This document shows positions 26,742 through 35,974 of a DNA stretch of 64,000 nt, piece by piece. Numbering within the stretch: position 1 is the first letter of the stretch; every line of letters starts with the position of its first letter. The translations under genes were made by a program, and so were the position numbers. Origin of the DNA: Chitinophaga sp. Cy-1792 (GTDB taxonomy: Bacteria; Bacteroidota; Bacteroidia; Chitinophagales; Chitinophagaceae); the NCBI RefSeq assembly GCF_011752935.1, contig NZ_VWWO01000001.1, forward strand, positions 2,356,001 through 2,420,000, given 5' to 3'. Below the pieces are notes generated by a model. The model was not told the DNA's origin. It ran no database searches and worked only from the letters and a program-made list of their open reading frames with translations.

Positions 26742-28070
26742 ATGGCTATTGTAGAATTGGTAATGCCGAAAATGGGGGAGAGCATCATGGAAGCTACTAT
26801 CCTGCGTTGGCACAAAAAGCTGGGCGACCACGTAAAAGTGGACGAAACCGTGCTGGAAATTGCCACCGACAAGGTAGACAGTGAAGTGCCGTCTATTGCA
26901 GACGGTGAAATCACTGAACTGCTGTTCCAGGAAAATGATGTTGTCCCTGTAGGTACTGTCATTGCACGCATTAACACCAATGCCGACGCCGCTGCAGACG
27001 TAACTCCTGCATCCCCTGTAACTACTGAACCGAAATTTACTGCTGCTGCAGCTCCTGTTGTTGCTACCCAGTCTGAAACTGCTGTTCCGGCATCTTCCGG
27101 CAGTGGTTCCCGATTTTATTCGCCGCTGGTGCTCAATATCGCCCAGCAGGAAGGTGTCAGCCTGGCAGAGCTGGAAAGAATTCAAGGCTCCGGTACAGAC
27201 GGTCGCGTCACCAAAAAAGACATCCTCCAGTACATCGCCGACCTGAAAGAAGGTAAGGTATCGGCGAATGTGATCACCAGCAACACCCAGGGTACCGCCG
27301 CAGCCGCTGCTGCCCCACGTACTGCTGTTGCCACCACCGTTGCTTCCCCTACCTATAGCGGCAACGTGGAAATCATCGAAATGGACCGCATGCGTAAACT
27401 GATTGCCAACCACATGGTGATGAGCAAACAGGTAAGCCCGCACGTAACCAGCTTCGCAGAAGCCGATGTAACCAACATGGTGAAATGGCGTGATCGCATG
27501 AAAGGCGAATTCGAAAAGAGAGAAGGTGAAAAACTGACTTTCACACCACTCTTTATCGAGGCTATCGTGAAATGTATCAAACGTTTCCCGCTGATCAACT
27601 GCTCCCTCGATGGTGATAAAATCATTATCAAAAAAGATATCAACGTAGGCATGGCCACCGCTTTACCTAGCGGTAACCTGATCGTTCCTGTTATCAAAGG
27701 TGCTGACCAGCTCAACCTGGTAGGCATCACCAAACAGGTAAATGGCCTGGCTAATGCTGCCCGTAACAACAAACTGAAACCTGAAGACACCCAGAGCGGT
27801 ACCTTCACGATGACCAACGTAGGTACTTTCGGTAGCCTGATGGGTACGCCTATCATCAACCAGCCACAGGTTGCTATCCTGGCGGTAGGTGCTATCAAAA
27901 AACGCCCTGTTGTTATCGAAACAGAACAAGGCGATTCTATCGCAATCAGACATATGATGTACCTGTCTATGTCTTACGATCACAGAATCGTAGATGGTTC
28001 TCTCGGTGCTACCTTCTTAACGGCGGTTGCCCAGGAACTGGAAAACTTCGATCCTAAGCGCGGTATTTAA
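26742..28070 (+). CDS. 2-oxo acid dehydrogenase dihydrolipoamide acyltransferase (E2)
   Basis: A 442-residue E2 subunit. One lipoyl domain at residues ~1-80 has the lipoylated Lys44 in ATDKVDSE. An Ala/Thr/Pro-rich linker follows, then a peripheral subunit-binding domain at ~120-165 (YSPLVLNIAQQEGVSLAELERIQGSG), a second linker, and the catalytic domain with SYDHRIVDG near the end (His ~414, Asp ~418). Pyruvate, 2-oxoglutarate and branched-chain complexes cannot be told apart here, since no E1 or E3 gene is adjacent. Confidence 0.88.
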   Translation: MAIVELVMPKMGESIMEATILRWHKKLGDHVKVDETVLEIATDKVDSEVPSIADGEITELLFQENDVVPVGTVIARINTNADAAADVTPASPVTTEPKFTAAAAPVVATQSETAVPASSGSGSRFYSPLVLNIAQQEGVSLAELERIQGSGTDGRVTKKDILQYIADLKEGKVSANVITSNTQGTAAAAAAPRTAVATTVASPTYSGNVEIIEMDRMRKLIANHMVMSKQVSPHVTSFAEADVTNMVKWRDRMKGEFEKREGEKLTFTPLFIEAIVKCIKRFPLINCSLDGDKIIIKKDINVGMATALPSGNLIVPVIKGADQLNLVGITKQVNGLANAARNNKLKPEDTQSGTFTMTNVGTFGSLMGTPIINQPQVAILAVGAIKKRPVVIETEQGDSIAIRHMMYLSMSYDHRIVDGSLGATFLTAVAQELENFDPKRGI

Positions 28071-28090
28071 TTGATCCGCAACAGATAAGA

Positions 28091-28124
28091 AAAAGGATGT
28101 CTCCCACAGGAGGCATCCTTTTTT
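28091..28124 (+). terminator. Terminator of E2 gene
   Basis: AAAAGGATG-CTCC pairs with GGAG-CATCCTTTT across a T-G pair, with a CACA loop and a T-run. The following 237 bp up to the next gene hold only short, weak hairpins and no supported promoter. Confidence 0.85.
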
Positions 28125-28361
28125 ATTGCGGATAGGCGTTGATGATAAGGAGGTGTTTCTCCTTACCCCATCTTGTTAAAATATTATACGAAAGCCACTA
28201 CTATCCAGCCAATCATTAGTAAGGCTGTTGTTGAACACTGACAAAACAGCGTTTAGTCATAGTGGTTATGCCACCTTACAGGAAGCGGACATACTCCATA
28301 GACCCGAACGAAGATAGCCGGCATATATACTAGATAAACCAATAAGCCCTATATTCACGGT

Positions 28362-28931
28362 ATGGACAATGAAGTTGGACTGCTCCGCGCATTAGCGGAG
28401 GGGGATAGAAGCGCCTATACCAGCCTGTATTATCATTATCAGCCGAAGTTATATCGCTACCTGTTGCCGTTTACTGTTGATATCCATTTAGTAGAAGAGA
28501 TTACCCAGGATATATTTGTAAAGGTCTGGCTGAAAAGAGAAACTTTTGTTGGAATAGAGCGGTTTGAATATTACCTCTATCGTATGGGCCGTAACCGCCT
28601 GCTGGATATCTTCCGCCAGCAGCAAAAGCTGCTATTATCTGAAACACTCCCTGATACAGGGTTTCATCCTGAACAGGAGCAGCAATACCGCGAATATAAT
28701 AAGCTGGCACAGGAAGCTATCCAAAGGATGCCGGAGAGAAGAAGAATTATTTTTGAGCTGAGTACACAACAGGATTTGTCGTGGGCAGAAATTGCCGAAA
28801 GGCAACAGGTGTCTGTGGCAGTCGTGAAAAAGCAGCTGCATCTCGCCAGCAGCTTCATTCGCAGTTATATCCGCAAATATGGTGAGATTAATATAACATT
28901 GGTCATCTTACTATATATCTTCTTTTATTAA
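28362..28931 (+). CDS. ECF RNA polymerase sigma factor (locus A)
   Basis: A 189-residue sigma-70 family ECF factor. Region 2 (SAYTSLYYHYQPKLYRYLLPFT ... VEEITQDIFVKVWLKRE) and region 4 (IQRMPERRRIIFELSTQQDLSWAEIAERQQVSVAVVKKQL) are both clear, and a hydrophobic tail follows. It belongs to the Bacteroidota FecI-like group that responds to an STN-domain receptor through a FecR anti-sigma factor. The next gene is that FecR (63-bp gap), then the receptor. Its likely target is the susC operon of the same locus. Confidence 0.88.
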   Translation: MDNEVGLLRALAEGDRSAYTSLYYHYQPKLYRYLLPFTVDIHLVEEITQDIFVKVWLKRETFVGIERFEYYLYRMGRNRLLDIFRQQQKLLLSETLPDTGFHPEQEQQYREYNKLAQEAIQRMPERRRIIFELSTQQDLSWAEIAERQQVSVAVVKKQLHLASSFIRSYIRKYGEINITLVILLYIFFY

Positions 28932-28994
28932 AAAATATTTTTTGCCGACCGTCCCCTTTCCTATTTCCCAAACGTTTTTATACTATAGCACGCT

Positions 28995-30137
28995 ATGAAC
29001 TATCGCCTGATATTGGAACGAATCGCAGCCGGACAAGCGACTCCGGAGGAAGTGACCGCCCTGCAGCAATGGCTGCAGCAGCAGTCTGCGGAAAAGTATC
29101 ATGCCATCATGGTGGAATACGAATCCATCATGATGCAGTCCAATAGCGGTGCCGTTGATGAAGCACTCTTTGCGCGTATCAATCAGCAGATAGCGGTGCA
29201 GTCGCCTGTCCGGCAGCTCAACTGGTGGAAATATGCTGCAGCTGCTTGTCTGGCCGCAGTTATAGCGGCAGGGCTGTGGTGGTACTATCCGTCGCATACT
29301 AATACAAAGGAAATGGCTACTGTAGCGCCGGGAAAAGATAGGGCAGTATTGCAGCTGGCCGGTGGTAAAGTACTGGAACTGGATACAATGGCTACCGGCA
29401 GTCAGTGGTCGCAGCCTGGTGTGGCAGTGGCAAAAGCGGATAGCGGTCTGGTGAAAATTGATAATGTAGATGATGGCAAAGGTACCAATGAATTTAGTGA
29501 ACTCAGAACGCCCCGTGGTGGCCAGTTTGCTATGATATTGCCGGATGGGTCACGGGTATGGCTAAACGCTGCATCACGATTACGCTTTGCCAGCAATTTT
29601 AATAAAGAAAGAAAGATCATACTCGAAGGAGAAGCCTGTTTTGAAGTGGCGGCCAATGCCAGTTTACCTTTTGAAGTGGTGGCCGGTGCACAGAAAATAG
29701 CCGTACTGGGAACAAGTTTCAACATTTCTGCCTATAGGGATGAGAACAAAGTCAGCACCACTTTGCTGACAGGCGCCATAAAAGTACGGCAGCAGCAGCA
29801 ATCCGTCGTCCTGCGTCCTGGCGAACAGGCCGTTGGCGGTGAACAGGAAATAATGACTGTTGCCAATGTCAACACAGACAATGTAATCGCCTGGAAAAAA
29901 GGCTGGTTTATATTTGATGACAATGATATTAAGATGATTATGCGTCAGGTATCGCGTTGGTATGATGTGGAAGTGATTTATGAAGATGACCTGACAGGTA
30001 TTACATTAACAGGAGCCATTCAAAGAAAGCAGCGTTTAGAAGATTTGTTATATACGCTGGAACGGGCCGGGAAGGCGCGTTTCACGATCAGAGATCATAA
30101 AATTTATGTCAGCAGAAAAACATCAACCATTAACTAA
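28995..30137 (+). CDS. FecR-type anti-sigma factor (locus A)
   Basis: A 380-residue single-pass protein. An N-terminal cytoplasmic sigma-binding region (1-75) with the ATPEEVTALQQWLQQ helix is followed by a transmembrane helix at ~78-97. The periplasmic FecR domain starts near TPRGGQFAMILPDGSRVWLNA, and a C-terminal DUF4974 domain (RWYDVEVIYEDDLTG...) contacts the receptor STN domain. It passes the occupancy state of SusC to the sigma factor. 205 bp separate it from susC, and this gap holds the antisense-RNA structure described below. Confidence 0.88.
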   Translation: MNYRLILERIAAGQATPEEVTALQQWLQQQSAEKYHAIMVEYESIMMQSNSGAVDEALFARINQQIAVQSPVRQLNWWKYAAAACLAAVIAAGLWWYYPSHTNTKEMATVAPGKDRAVLQLAGGKVLELDTMATGSQWSQPGVAVAKADSGLVKIDNVDDGKGTNEFSELRTPRGGQFAMILPDGSRVWLNAASRLRFASNFNKERKIILEGEACFEVAANASLPFEVVAGAQKIAVLGTSFNISAYRDENKVSTTLLTGAIKVRQQQQSVVLRPGEQAVGGEQEIMTVANVNTDNVIAWKKGWFIFDDNDIKMIMRQVSRWYDVEVIYEDDLTGITLTGAIQRKQRLEDLLYTLERAGKARFTIRDHKIYVSRKTSTIN

Positions 30138-30240
30138 GAGATTCATTATCAAAAACCAACAGTAACACAATAGCTTATCGCGCTCCAACCATTCATTTGC
30201 CACCAGTCATGGAGTAGGTATTGCTATGCCCTTAAATGAA

Positions 30241-30330
30241 CAAAACCGGAAGTGTTCGAGCACTTCCGGTGGACGTTCGGGCATTTTCATTAACACAGGC
30301 ATCGATCAAATGCTGAATTAATTACCTAAA
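30241..30330 (-). ncRNA. Predicted antisense RNA over the susC-A leader
   Basis: On the minus strand, a promoter-like CTTG-N20-TACTTTCG (30336-30367) overlapping the susC ATG would start RNA near 30330. It would end at the hairpin 30245-30270 (10-bp stem ACCGGAAGTG/CACTTCCGGT, loop TTCGAG as read on +), which is followed on the minus strand by TTTTGTTCATTT. The product of about 90 nt covers the susC leader. The -7 has one mismatch to TAnnTTTG. The arrangement is repeated at loci B and C. Exact ends are estimates. Confidence 0.5.
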
Positions 30331-30335
30331 CAGTA

Positions 30336-30367
30336 CGAAAGTATGAAAGAAATGCTATGCAAGCAAG
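30336..30367 (-). promoter_or_regulatory. Minus-strand promoter overlapping susC-A start codon
   Basis: Read on the minus strand: CTTG at 30367-30364, a 20-nt spacer, then TACTTTCG at 30343-30336. One mismatch in each element relative to TTTG and TAnnTTTG. The A of the susC ATG is the first T of the -7 element. Confidence 0.4.
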
Positions 30368-33300
30368 TCAGGCGTCCGGCCTGGCTGCTGTCAACCAAAA
30401 TGTTGTTGATTATGAAACTAACAGCGGTTTTTATGTTAGCCGCGTTGCTCCAGGTAAGTGCGGCCAGCTATTCTCAATCTGTTACACTCACCGGCAAAAA
30501 GCTGACATTAAAAAAAGTGTTTGAATCCATCCGCGAGCAAACGGGTTTTGAGTTCGTTTATGACCCGCAGCTGATCAAAGCTGCCGGTACGGTAGATCTC
30601 AGGCTGGATGATGTACAGCTCAAACAGGCCCTGGATGTATGCTTTGATGATTTACCACTGACCTACGAAGTCAGTTATAATACTATCATCGTAAAGGAAA
30701 GGCCGCCAGCAGGTATGATAAATAATGGTACTGACCTGCGGAATGCAGGCGTAGCGGAGGAGCTGCGCATTAACGGTACGGTGCTGGATAAAAGCACGGG
30801 CTTGCCGCTGGCAGGCGTTACCATTGGTGTACAGGGCTTGTCGGCAGGGACGTCTACGGATGTAAACGGAGAATATGCACTTACTATCCCTACCGGGAAA
30901 GCTAAGCTGGTAGTGAAGCTGCTGGGCTACGAAATCGCTAACATCAGTGTGACACATAGCGGAAAATATGACATACAGCTGTCGCCGAAGCCTATACAGC
31001 TGGAAGGCGCCGTGGTATCTACTGGTATTTTCAAAAGGCCCAAGGAAAACTTTACGGGTGTGGCTACTACCATTAAAGGGGATGATCTGCGGAAAATGAG
31101 TATGAGCAACGTGTTTAGCGCCATCAGAATGTTTGATGCCTCTGTCAGACTTCCGGAGAATTTAGCAAATGGTAGTAATCCTAACAAATTACCAGAAATA
31201 AATCTACGTGGTGTGAATAACTTTCCGGCGCAAGGAACATCGGGGACGGCGATGTCTGGCGCTGATTTCAAAGCTACCTACAGTACTAACCCCAGCCAGC
31301 CGCTGCTGATACTGGATGGATTTGAGGTAAGTCTGCAACGTATTTACGATCTTGATATCAACAGAATAGCCAGTATCTCTATCCTGAAAGATGCTGCGGC
31401 TACGGCGATGTATGGTTCCAGAGCTGCTAATGGTGTAATCGTTGTAGAAACAAAACAGCCATTACCTGGTAAAACGCAGCTTTCATACAGTGGTACAGCT
31501 TTCATGGAAGCACCGGATTTATCCGTATATCATCTGCTCAACGCAAAAGATAAATTAGCTGTAGAGGAACTCACTGGACGGTTTAACAGCAATAATCCGG
31601 TCGACTATTATAACCAGCAGGGCATATTATCTATGCGGAAAGCAGCAGTGGCTAGTGGTGTCAATACTTATTGGTTATCTAAACCATTGCGTAATGCCTT
31701 CGGGCAGTCACATTCCCTCTACCTGGAAGGCGGTGATGATTATATCAGATATGGCGTAAATGGCTCCTATAGCAATACGGGAGGTGTGATGAAGAATTCC
31801 GGCAGAGAGAATTACCGGCTGGAAATGAACCTGAGCTACAATAGAAAAAATTTCATTGTTAAAAATGTACTGTCTGTTAATTATAATAAGTCTAAAAATT
31901 CCAACTATGGCAGCTTTGGTGATTACTCAAAATTAAACCAATACTGGAATCCATATGACAGCACCGGACATATAAAGCGTTTTCTGGAACAATTCATTTC
32001 TACAGATGGTATTGTGCTGACCAGCTTCGCCAATCCTTTGTATGACGCAACATTACATACTGTTAACAGTGCAGAATATTCCAACTTCAATGAGCAGTTG
32101 TATATAGATTGGAAATTGAACAAAAACCTGCATTTACTGGGAAATGCAAATATTATGCGTCAGGGAGACGAGTCTGATATTTTCCTGCCGGCATCGCATA
32201 GTTCCTTTAACAAGGAAACTGATCCAACGCTGAGAGGAAGTTATTCGAAGGATAATTCCAAGTTCACCACTTTTCAGGGGGCTTTATCACTGGATTACAG
32301 CAGGCTGATAGGGAAAAATATGTTGTTCGCGACCGCGCGTGTAAGTGGTTCACAGACGAGCAGCGATGATGTTAACTTCCTTGTAACGGGTTTCCCTTCT
32401 GATCGGTTGGATCAATTGGAATTTGGTAATGGATTTGCACCGGATACCAAACCTGGTGGTACTGCCAATGTTACCCGGATGGTTTCTGCGGGCGCATCGC
32501 TCAACTATACCTATGATGGAAAATATTCTGCAGACCTTTCTTACAGTCTGGATGGTTCCAGTCAGTTTGGTTACCTGAAAAGGACAGCACCTTTTTATAG
32601 CATGGGAGTGGCCTGGAATATTAAAAAAGAAGCGCTGCTGAAAGATGTATCATGGCTGAATGCCCTCAGAGCGGGTGTTACCTATGGTAGTACCGGAAGT
32701 GTGAACTTCCCGCCAAACCTGGGTATCACTACCTATAAATATAATACCACTCAAAACTATCAGGGGATGGTGGGTGCAACCCTGATGGGGTATGGTAATC
32801 CGAACATCAGCTGGCAGCAGACATTGAAAACAGATTATCATATCGTTGGTGCTTTCTTAAATAGCTACCTGCTGGTAGATTTCAACTATTACAAAGAAAA
32901 CACAGAGAGTCTGATCCTCGATATAAATACAGCTCCGTCAACAGGTGTGAGCAGCTACAAAGAAAATGTGGGCGCATTGCGCAATACCGGTTTGGATTTC
33001 AGCGTAACAGGTTTTGCCATACGTAATGATCAGAAGAATACCTACCTGAGTGTAATGGTCAACGGATTGCATAACCGTTCTATCATTTCACATATATCCA
33101 ATTCACTCAAAGCACTGAATGCTGCCAACGACAAGAATGACCAGAAACAACCGCAGAGCAGGTTTGTAGAAGGACATAGTCCAACCGCTATCTGGGCCGT
33201 CCGTTCCAATGGTATTGACCCTGCATCGGGCAAGGAAGTATTCATCAAACAGGATGGAACGCTCACCTATGTATGGGACCCTTCGGATAAAGTAATCGTT

Positions 33301-33780
33301 GGGGATGGCTTTGCAGACCTTGCCGGTAATATCATGTTGAACCTTACTGTTAAAGGTTTTTCTGTGGTATTGGGTTTCAATTATCAGTTAAACCAGCAGA
33401 TGTATAATTCCACCCTGGCAAACAGAATCGAGAATGCGGATCTGCGATATCAACTGGATGAACGTGTATTGAATGGTAGATGGAAAAAACCTGGAGATGT
33501 AACCATGTTCCGTGGTCTGGTATCAGAAAATGGTTTCTCTTTTACAGATGCAACCTATGCTACCAGCCGCTTTGTGCAGGATAATTCTTACCTGAATTTT
33601 GCCACTGCCACTATTGGGTATACGGTGCCGGATATTATTTCCCGTCGTTGGAAGATGAGTAATGTCAGACTGGCGCTCACTGGCAATGACCTGACACGCT
33701 GGTCAAGTATTTCCATAGAAAGAGGTTTGGATTATCCATTCGCACGTAATTTCTCCTTTAATATTTCTGCCTCTTTCTAA
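30343..33780 (+). CDS. SusC/RagA-like TonB-dependent transporter with STN domain (locus A)
   Basis: A 1145-residue outer-membrane channel. A signal-anchor stretch (LLIMKLTAVFMLAALLQVSAASYSQ) is followed by a secretin/TonB N-terminal (STN) signalling domain at ~45-115, a carboxypeptidase-regulatory-like domain (LRINGTVLDKSTGLPLAGV) at ~145-220, a plug with ISILKDAAATAMYGSRAANGVIVVETK, and the barrel ending NFSFNISASF. The STN domain matches the FecR/sigma pair upstream. It forms the importer with the SusD 17 bp downstream. The substrate is unknown. Confidence 0.9.
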   Translation: MKEMLCKQVRRPAWLLSTKMLLIMKLTAVFMLAALLQVSAASYSQSVTLTGKKLTLKKVFESIREQTGFEFVYDPQLIKAAGTVDLRLDDVQLKQALDVCFDDLPLTYEVSYNTIIVKERPPAGMINNGTDLRNAGVAEELRINGTVLDKSTGLPLAGVTIGVQGLSAGTSTDVNGEYALTIPTGKAKLVVKLLGYEIANISVTHSGKYDIQLSPKPIQLEGAVVSTGIFKRPKENFTGVATTIKGDDLRKMSMSNVFSAIRMFDASVRLPENLANGSNPNKLPEINLRGVNNFPAQGTSGTAMSGADFKATYSTNPSQPLLILDGFEVSLQRIYDLDINRIASISILKDAAATAMYGSRAANGVIVVETKQPLPGKTQLSYSGTAFMEAPDLSVYHLLNAKDKLAVEELTGRFNSNNPVDYYNQQGILSMRKAAVASGVNTYWLSKPLRNAFGQSHSLYLEGGDDYIRYGVNGSYSNTGGVMKNSGRENYRLEMNLSYNRKNFIVKNVLSVNYNKSKNSNYGSFGDYSKLNQYWNPYDSTGHIKRFLEQFISTDGIVLTSFANPLYDATLHTVNSAEYSNFNEQLYIDWKLNKNLHLLGNANIMRQGDESDIFLPASHSSFNKETDPTLRGSYSKDNSKFTTFQGALSLDYSRLIGKNMLFATARVSGSQTSSDDVNFLVTGFPSDRLDQLEFGNGFAPDTKPGGTANVTRMVSAGASLNYTYDGKYSADLSYSLDGSSQFGYLKRTAPFYSMGVAWNIKKEALLKDVSWLNALRAGVTYGSTGSVNFPPNLGITTYKYNTTQNYQGMVGATLMGYGNPNISWQQTLKTDYHIVGAFLNSYLLVDFNYYKENTESLILDINTAPSTGVSSYKENVGALRNTGLDFSVTGFAIRNDQKNTYLSVMVNGLHNRSIISHISNSLKALNAANDKNDQKQPQSRFVEGHSPTAIWAVRSNGIDPASGKEVFIKQDGTLTYVWDPSDKVIVGDGFADLAGNIMLNLTVKGFSVVLGFNYQLNQQMYNSTLANRIENADLRYQLDERVLNGRWKKPGDVTMFRGLVSENGFSFTDATYATSRFVQDNSYLNFATATIGYTVPDIISRRWKMSNVRLALTGNDLTRWSSISIERGLDYPFARNFSFNISASF

Positions 33781-33797
33781 CCTTTAAAAAGAAATTT

Positions 33798-35213
33798 ATG
33801 AAACGTAATTATCTCGTATTCCTCTTTTTATCCCTGGTTACAGTGATGGGCAGCAGCTGTAAGAAGTGGCTGGATGTTAGTCCCAAAACGCAGGTCAGGG
33901 AATCTGAAATGCTCAGTAGTGAGCAGGGCTATAAAGATGCCCTTACCGGTGTTTACCTGTCGATGGGAAGTATTAACTTATATGGATGTCAGCTTACGAT
34001 GGGTGCTTTGGACCTGATGGGCCAGCGCTATACGGGAGTGACCGGCACTACTTCTACAGAGTACCGGTATCTCACTTATAATTATACAGATGCGGGTGTA
34101 AAAACACAAACTGCCCTTATATGGTCAGAAATGTACGCGGCCATAGGTAACTTAAATAATATCCTTAGTCATATAGATGGCGGCAGGTCATTGTTTAGCG
34201 GTAACAGTTATAATCAGGTGAAGGGGGAAGCGCTGGCACTCCGGGCAATGCTGCATTTCGATCTGTTGCGTATGTTCGGCGCTTCACCAGCGGAGGATCA
34301 GACCAGGCCTGCCATTCCTTATGTTAAGGAATTTAATGTGCAGCCAACAGGGTTAAGCAGTGTTAAAGAAGTGATGGATTTCTGCCTGACAGATTTAACC
34401 GCAGCAGCTGCATTGCTCACTACTGATAAAGCTATCCGGGAAGATGTTGCGGATGATCAGTTTAAGACATATACCCGTAACCATCTCAACTACTGGGCAT
34501 GTAAAGGGCTGGAAGCGCGTATCCGCCTTTACGCCGGTGATAAGGGCGGAGCATTGGCGGCTGCACAGGAAGTAATCAGTAATACAAATTTATTCCCGTG
34601 GATAATAGCGGCCAATGCGAGCATTACCTATAACCGTGACCGGCTTTTTGTGAGGGAACATCTCTTTGCATTGTATGATTTCGACCTGAAAAGAGTATCT
34701 GACAGCTTATTTAAATCTGCCAACACCAGTTTCACACCAGTAAACAGTATTACTACAAAGGCACTGGGTACATTATATGAAACCAGTGCAGGGGGCAGCT
34801 CTGATTTACGTTTCCTGAATCAGTTTACACAGGTACTGACAGTAAATTGTACGGCGCGCTATTACCAGGAAAATCTGCAATTCAATTATATCAAAAATCA
34901 GATACCATTAATCAGACTAAGTGAAGTTTACTATATCGCCGCAGAATGTGCAGGGGTGCCTGCCGGTGTGGATTATCTCAACGCAGTGCGTACTCATAGG
35001 GGACTGACTGCATTACCGGCAAATATTGCTGCCGCCAGTTTTACCACTGAGATTACCAAAGAGTATAAGAAAGAATTTTATGGAGAAGGGCAGTTGTTTT
35101 ATTATTTCAAACGACGGAATGCATCAAAAATTGATGGCAGTACAGTTGTGATGAGTACAGACCGCTATGCCTTCCCGTTGCCGGCAGATGAAATTCAATA
35201 CGGTAAACATTAA
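33798..35213 (+). CDS. SusD/RagB-like substrate-binding lipoprotein (locus A)
   Basis: A 471-residue surface lipoprotein, the lid of the SusCD transporter. The signal peptide ends in a lipobox around MGSSC (Cys ~21), followed by KKWLDVSPKTQVRESEML, the standard SusD start. TPR-like helices follow (VKGEALALRAMLHFDLLRMFG is the classic SusD segment), and the C-terminal YYIAAECAG and FYGEGQLFYYFKRRN stretches are typical. Somewhat shorter than many SusD proteins (~500-550). Confidence 0.9.
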   Translation: MKRNYLVFLFLSLVTVMGSSCKKWLDVSPKTQVRESEMLSSEQGYKDALTGVYLSMGSINLYGCQLTMGALDLMGQRYTGVTGTTSTEYRYLTYNYTDAGVKTQTALIWSEMYAAIGNLNNILSHIDGGRSLFSGNSYNQVKGEALALRAMLHFDLLRMFGASPAEDQTRPAIPYVKEFNVQPTGLSSVKEVMDFCLTDLTAAAALLTTDKAIREDVADDQFKTYTRNHLNYWACKGLEARIRLYAGDKGGALAAAQEVISNTNLFPWIIAANASITYNRDRLFVREHLFALYDFDLKRVSDSLFKSANTSFTPVNSITTKALGTLYETSAGGSSDLRFLNQFTQVLTVNCTARYYQENLQFNYIKNQIPLIRLSEVYYIAAECAGVPAGVDYLNAVRTHRGLTALPANIAAASFTTEITKEYKKEFYGEGQLFYYFKRRNASKIDGSTVVMSTDRYAFPLPADEIQYGKH

Positions 35214-35223
35214 TGATTGCATC

Positions 35224-35958
35224 ATGAAAAAAAATCTTATTTATATATTATTGTTTGGTTTCCTGATAGGTTTTGGTGCCTGCAAGAAAAGTGAATTGCA
35301 GACGTATAAAGATATCTCCAGGATCTATTTCTACAGGCAATATGGTGGTATTAATTTCGATAGTTCCACTTATTCATTTGCTGTCAGGCCTGATTCAGTT
35401 ACACGTGATACCATGTGGTTGCCTATGCGGATCATGGGTATCGCCAGTAATACCGAAAGGACCGCAAAAATTGATGTGGTGGCGGATAGTTCTACCGCTA
35501 TCGCACCGGATGATTATGAGTTACTACCGGTAAAAGTGGCTGCCAATAGTTATACTACCCTGTTGGGTATCGTCGTGCACCGTTCTTCCAATGTACAGAA
35601 GAAGGAAGTACGCATCAGGCTGGCTATCGGCACCAATACTGATTTTTCACCTGGCGTTGCCAACGCTTATCCCGGGGGGCAGACTGCCGGGGGGACTGCT
35701 TCTTACCTGGTAAAAATCAATAACACCGTAACCAAGCCTGGCAACTGGGATGACTGGCTGGTTTATTTCTTCGGCGATTATAGTGAGGTGAAGTATCGTT
35801 TTGTGATACAGGTTACCGGACAAGCCGATTTTCCGGATACTTTGCCGATTGGGATCTTCTCAGTATACCAAAGTATGTGTCAGGAGGCGCTGGACCAATA
35901 TATGCAGGACAACGGACCGCTGATTGATGAAAATGGCAAAGAGGTAAGCTTTTACTGA
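35224..35958 (+). CDS. DUF4843 family lipoprotein (locus A)
   Basis: A 244-residue predicted lipoprotein from the ATG at 35224, 10 nt after the SusD stop. The lipobox is GFGAC (Cys ~19) followed by KKSELQTY. A beta-rich domain follows (DVVADSSTAIAPDDYELLPVKVAAN, then a region ending in a short helical QEALDQYMQDNGPLIDENGKEVSFY). I recognise the DUF4843 family, which recurs directly after SusD in loci with PKD-like lipoproteins. It is probably surface-exposed and takes part in substrate capture; its ligand is unknown. Confidence 0.7.
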   Translation: MKKNLIYILLFGFLIGFGACKKSELQTYKDISRIYFYRQYGGINFDSSTYSFAVRPDSVTRDTMWLPMRIMGIASNTERTAKIDVVADSSTAIAPDDYELLPVKVAANSYTTLLGIVVHRSSNVQKKEVRIRLAIGTNTDFSPGVANAYPGGQTAGGTASYLVKINNTVTKPGNWDDWLVYFFGDYSEVKYRFVIQVTGQADFPDTLPIGIFSVYQSMCQEALDQYMQDNGPLIDENGKEVSFY

Positions 35959-35974
35959 TCTTCAATTCTGAATT

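Noticed and set aside
26691..27443. Minus-strand Gly/Ser/Cys-rich frame opposite the E2 gene
   Set aside because: Low-complexity mirror of the Ala/Thr/Pro linkers of E2, not a gene.
30245..30270. Hairpin before susC-A (and equivalents at 43776 and 55089) as a sense-strand attenuator or terminator
   Set aside because: The plus-strand sequence after the stem is not U-rich in any of the three loci, whereas the minus strand has a U-run directly after it in all three. A sense-leader role is not excluded but simple sense termination is unlikely.
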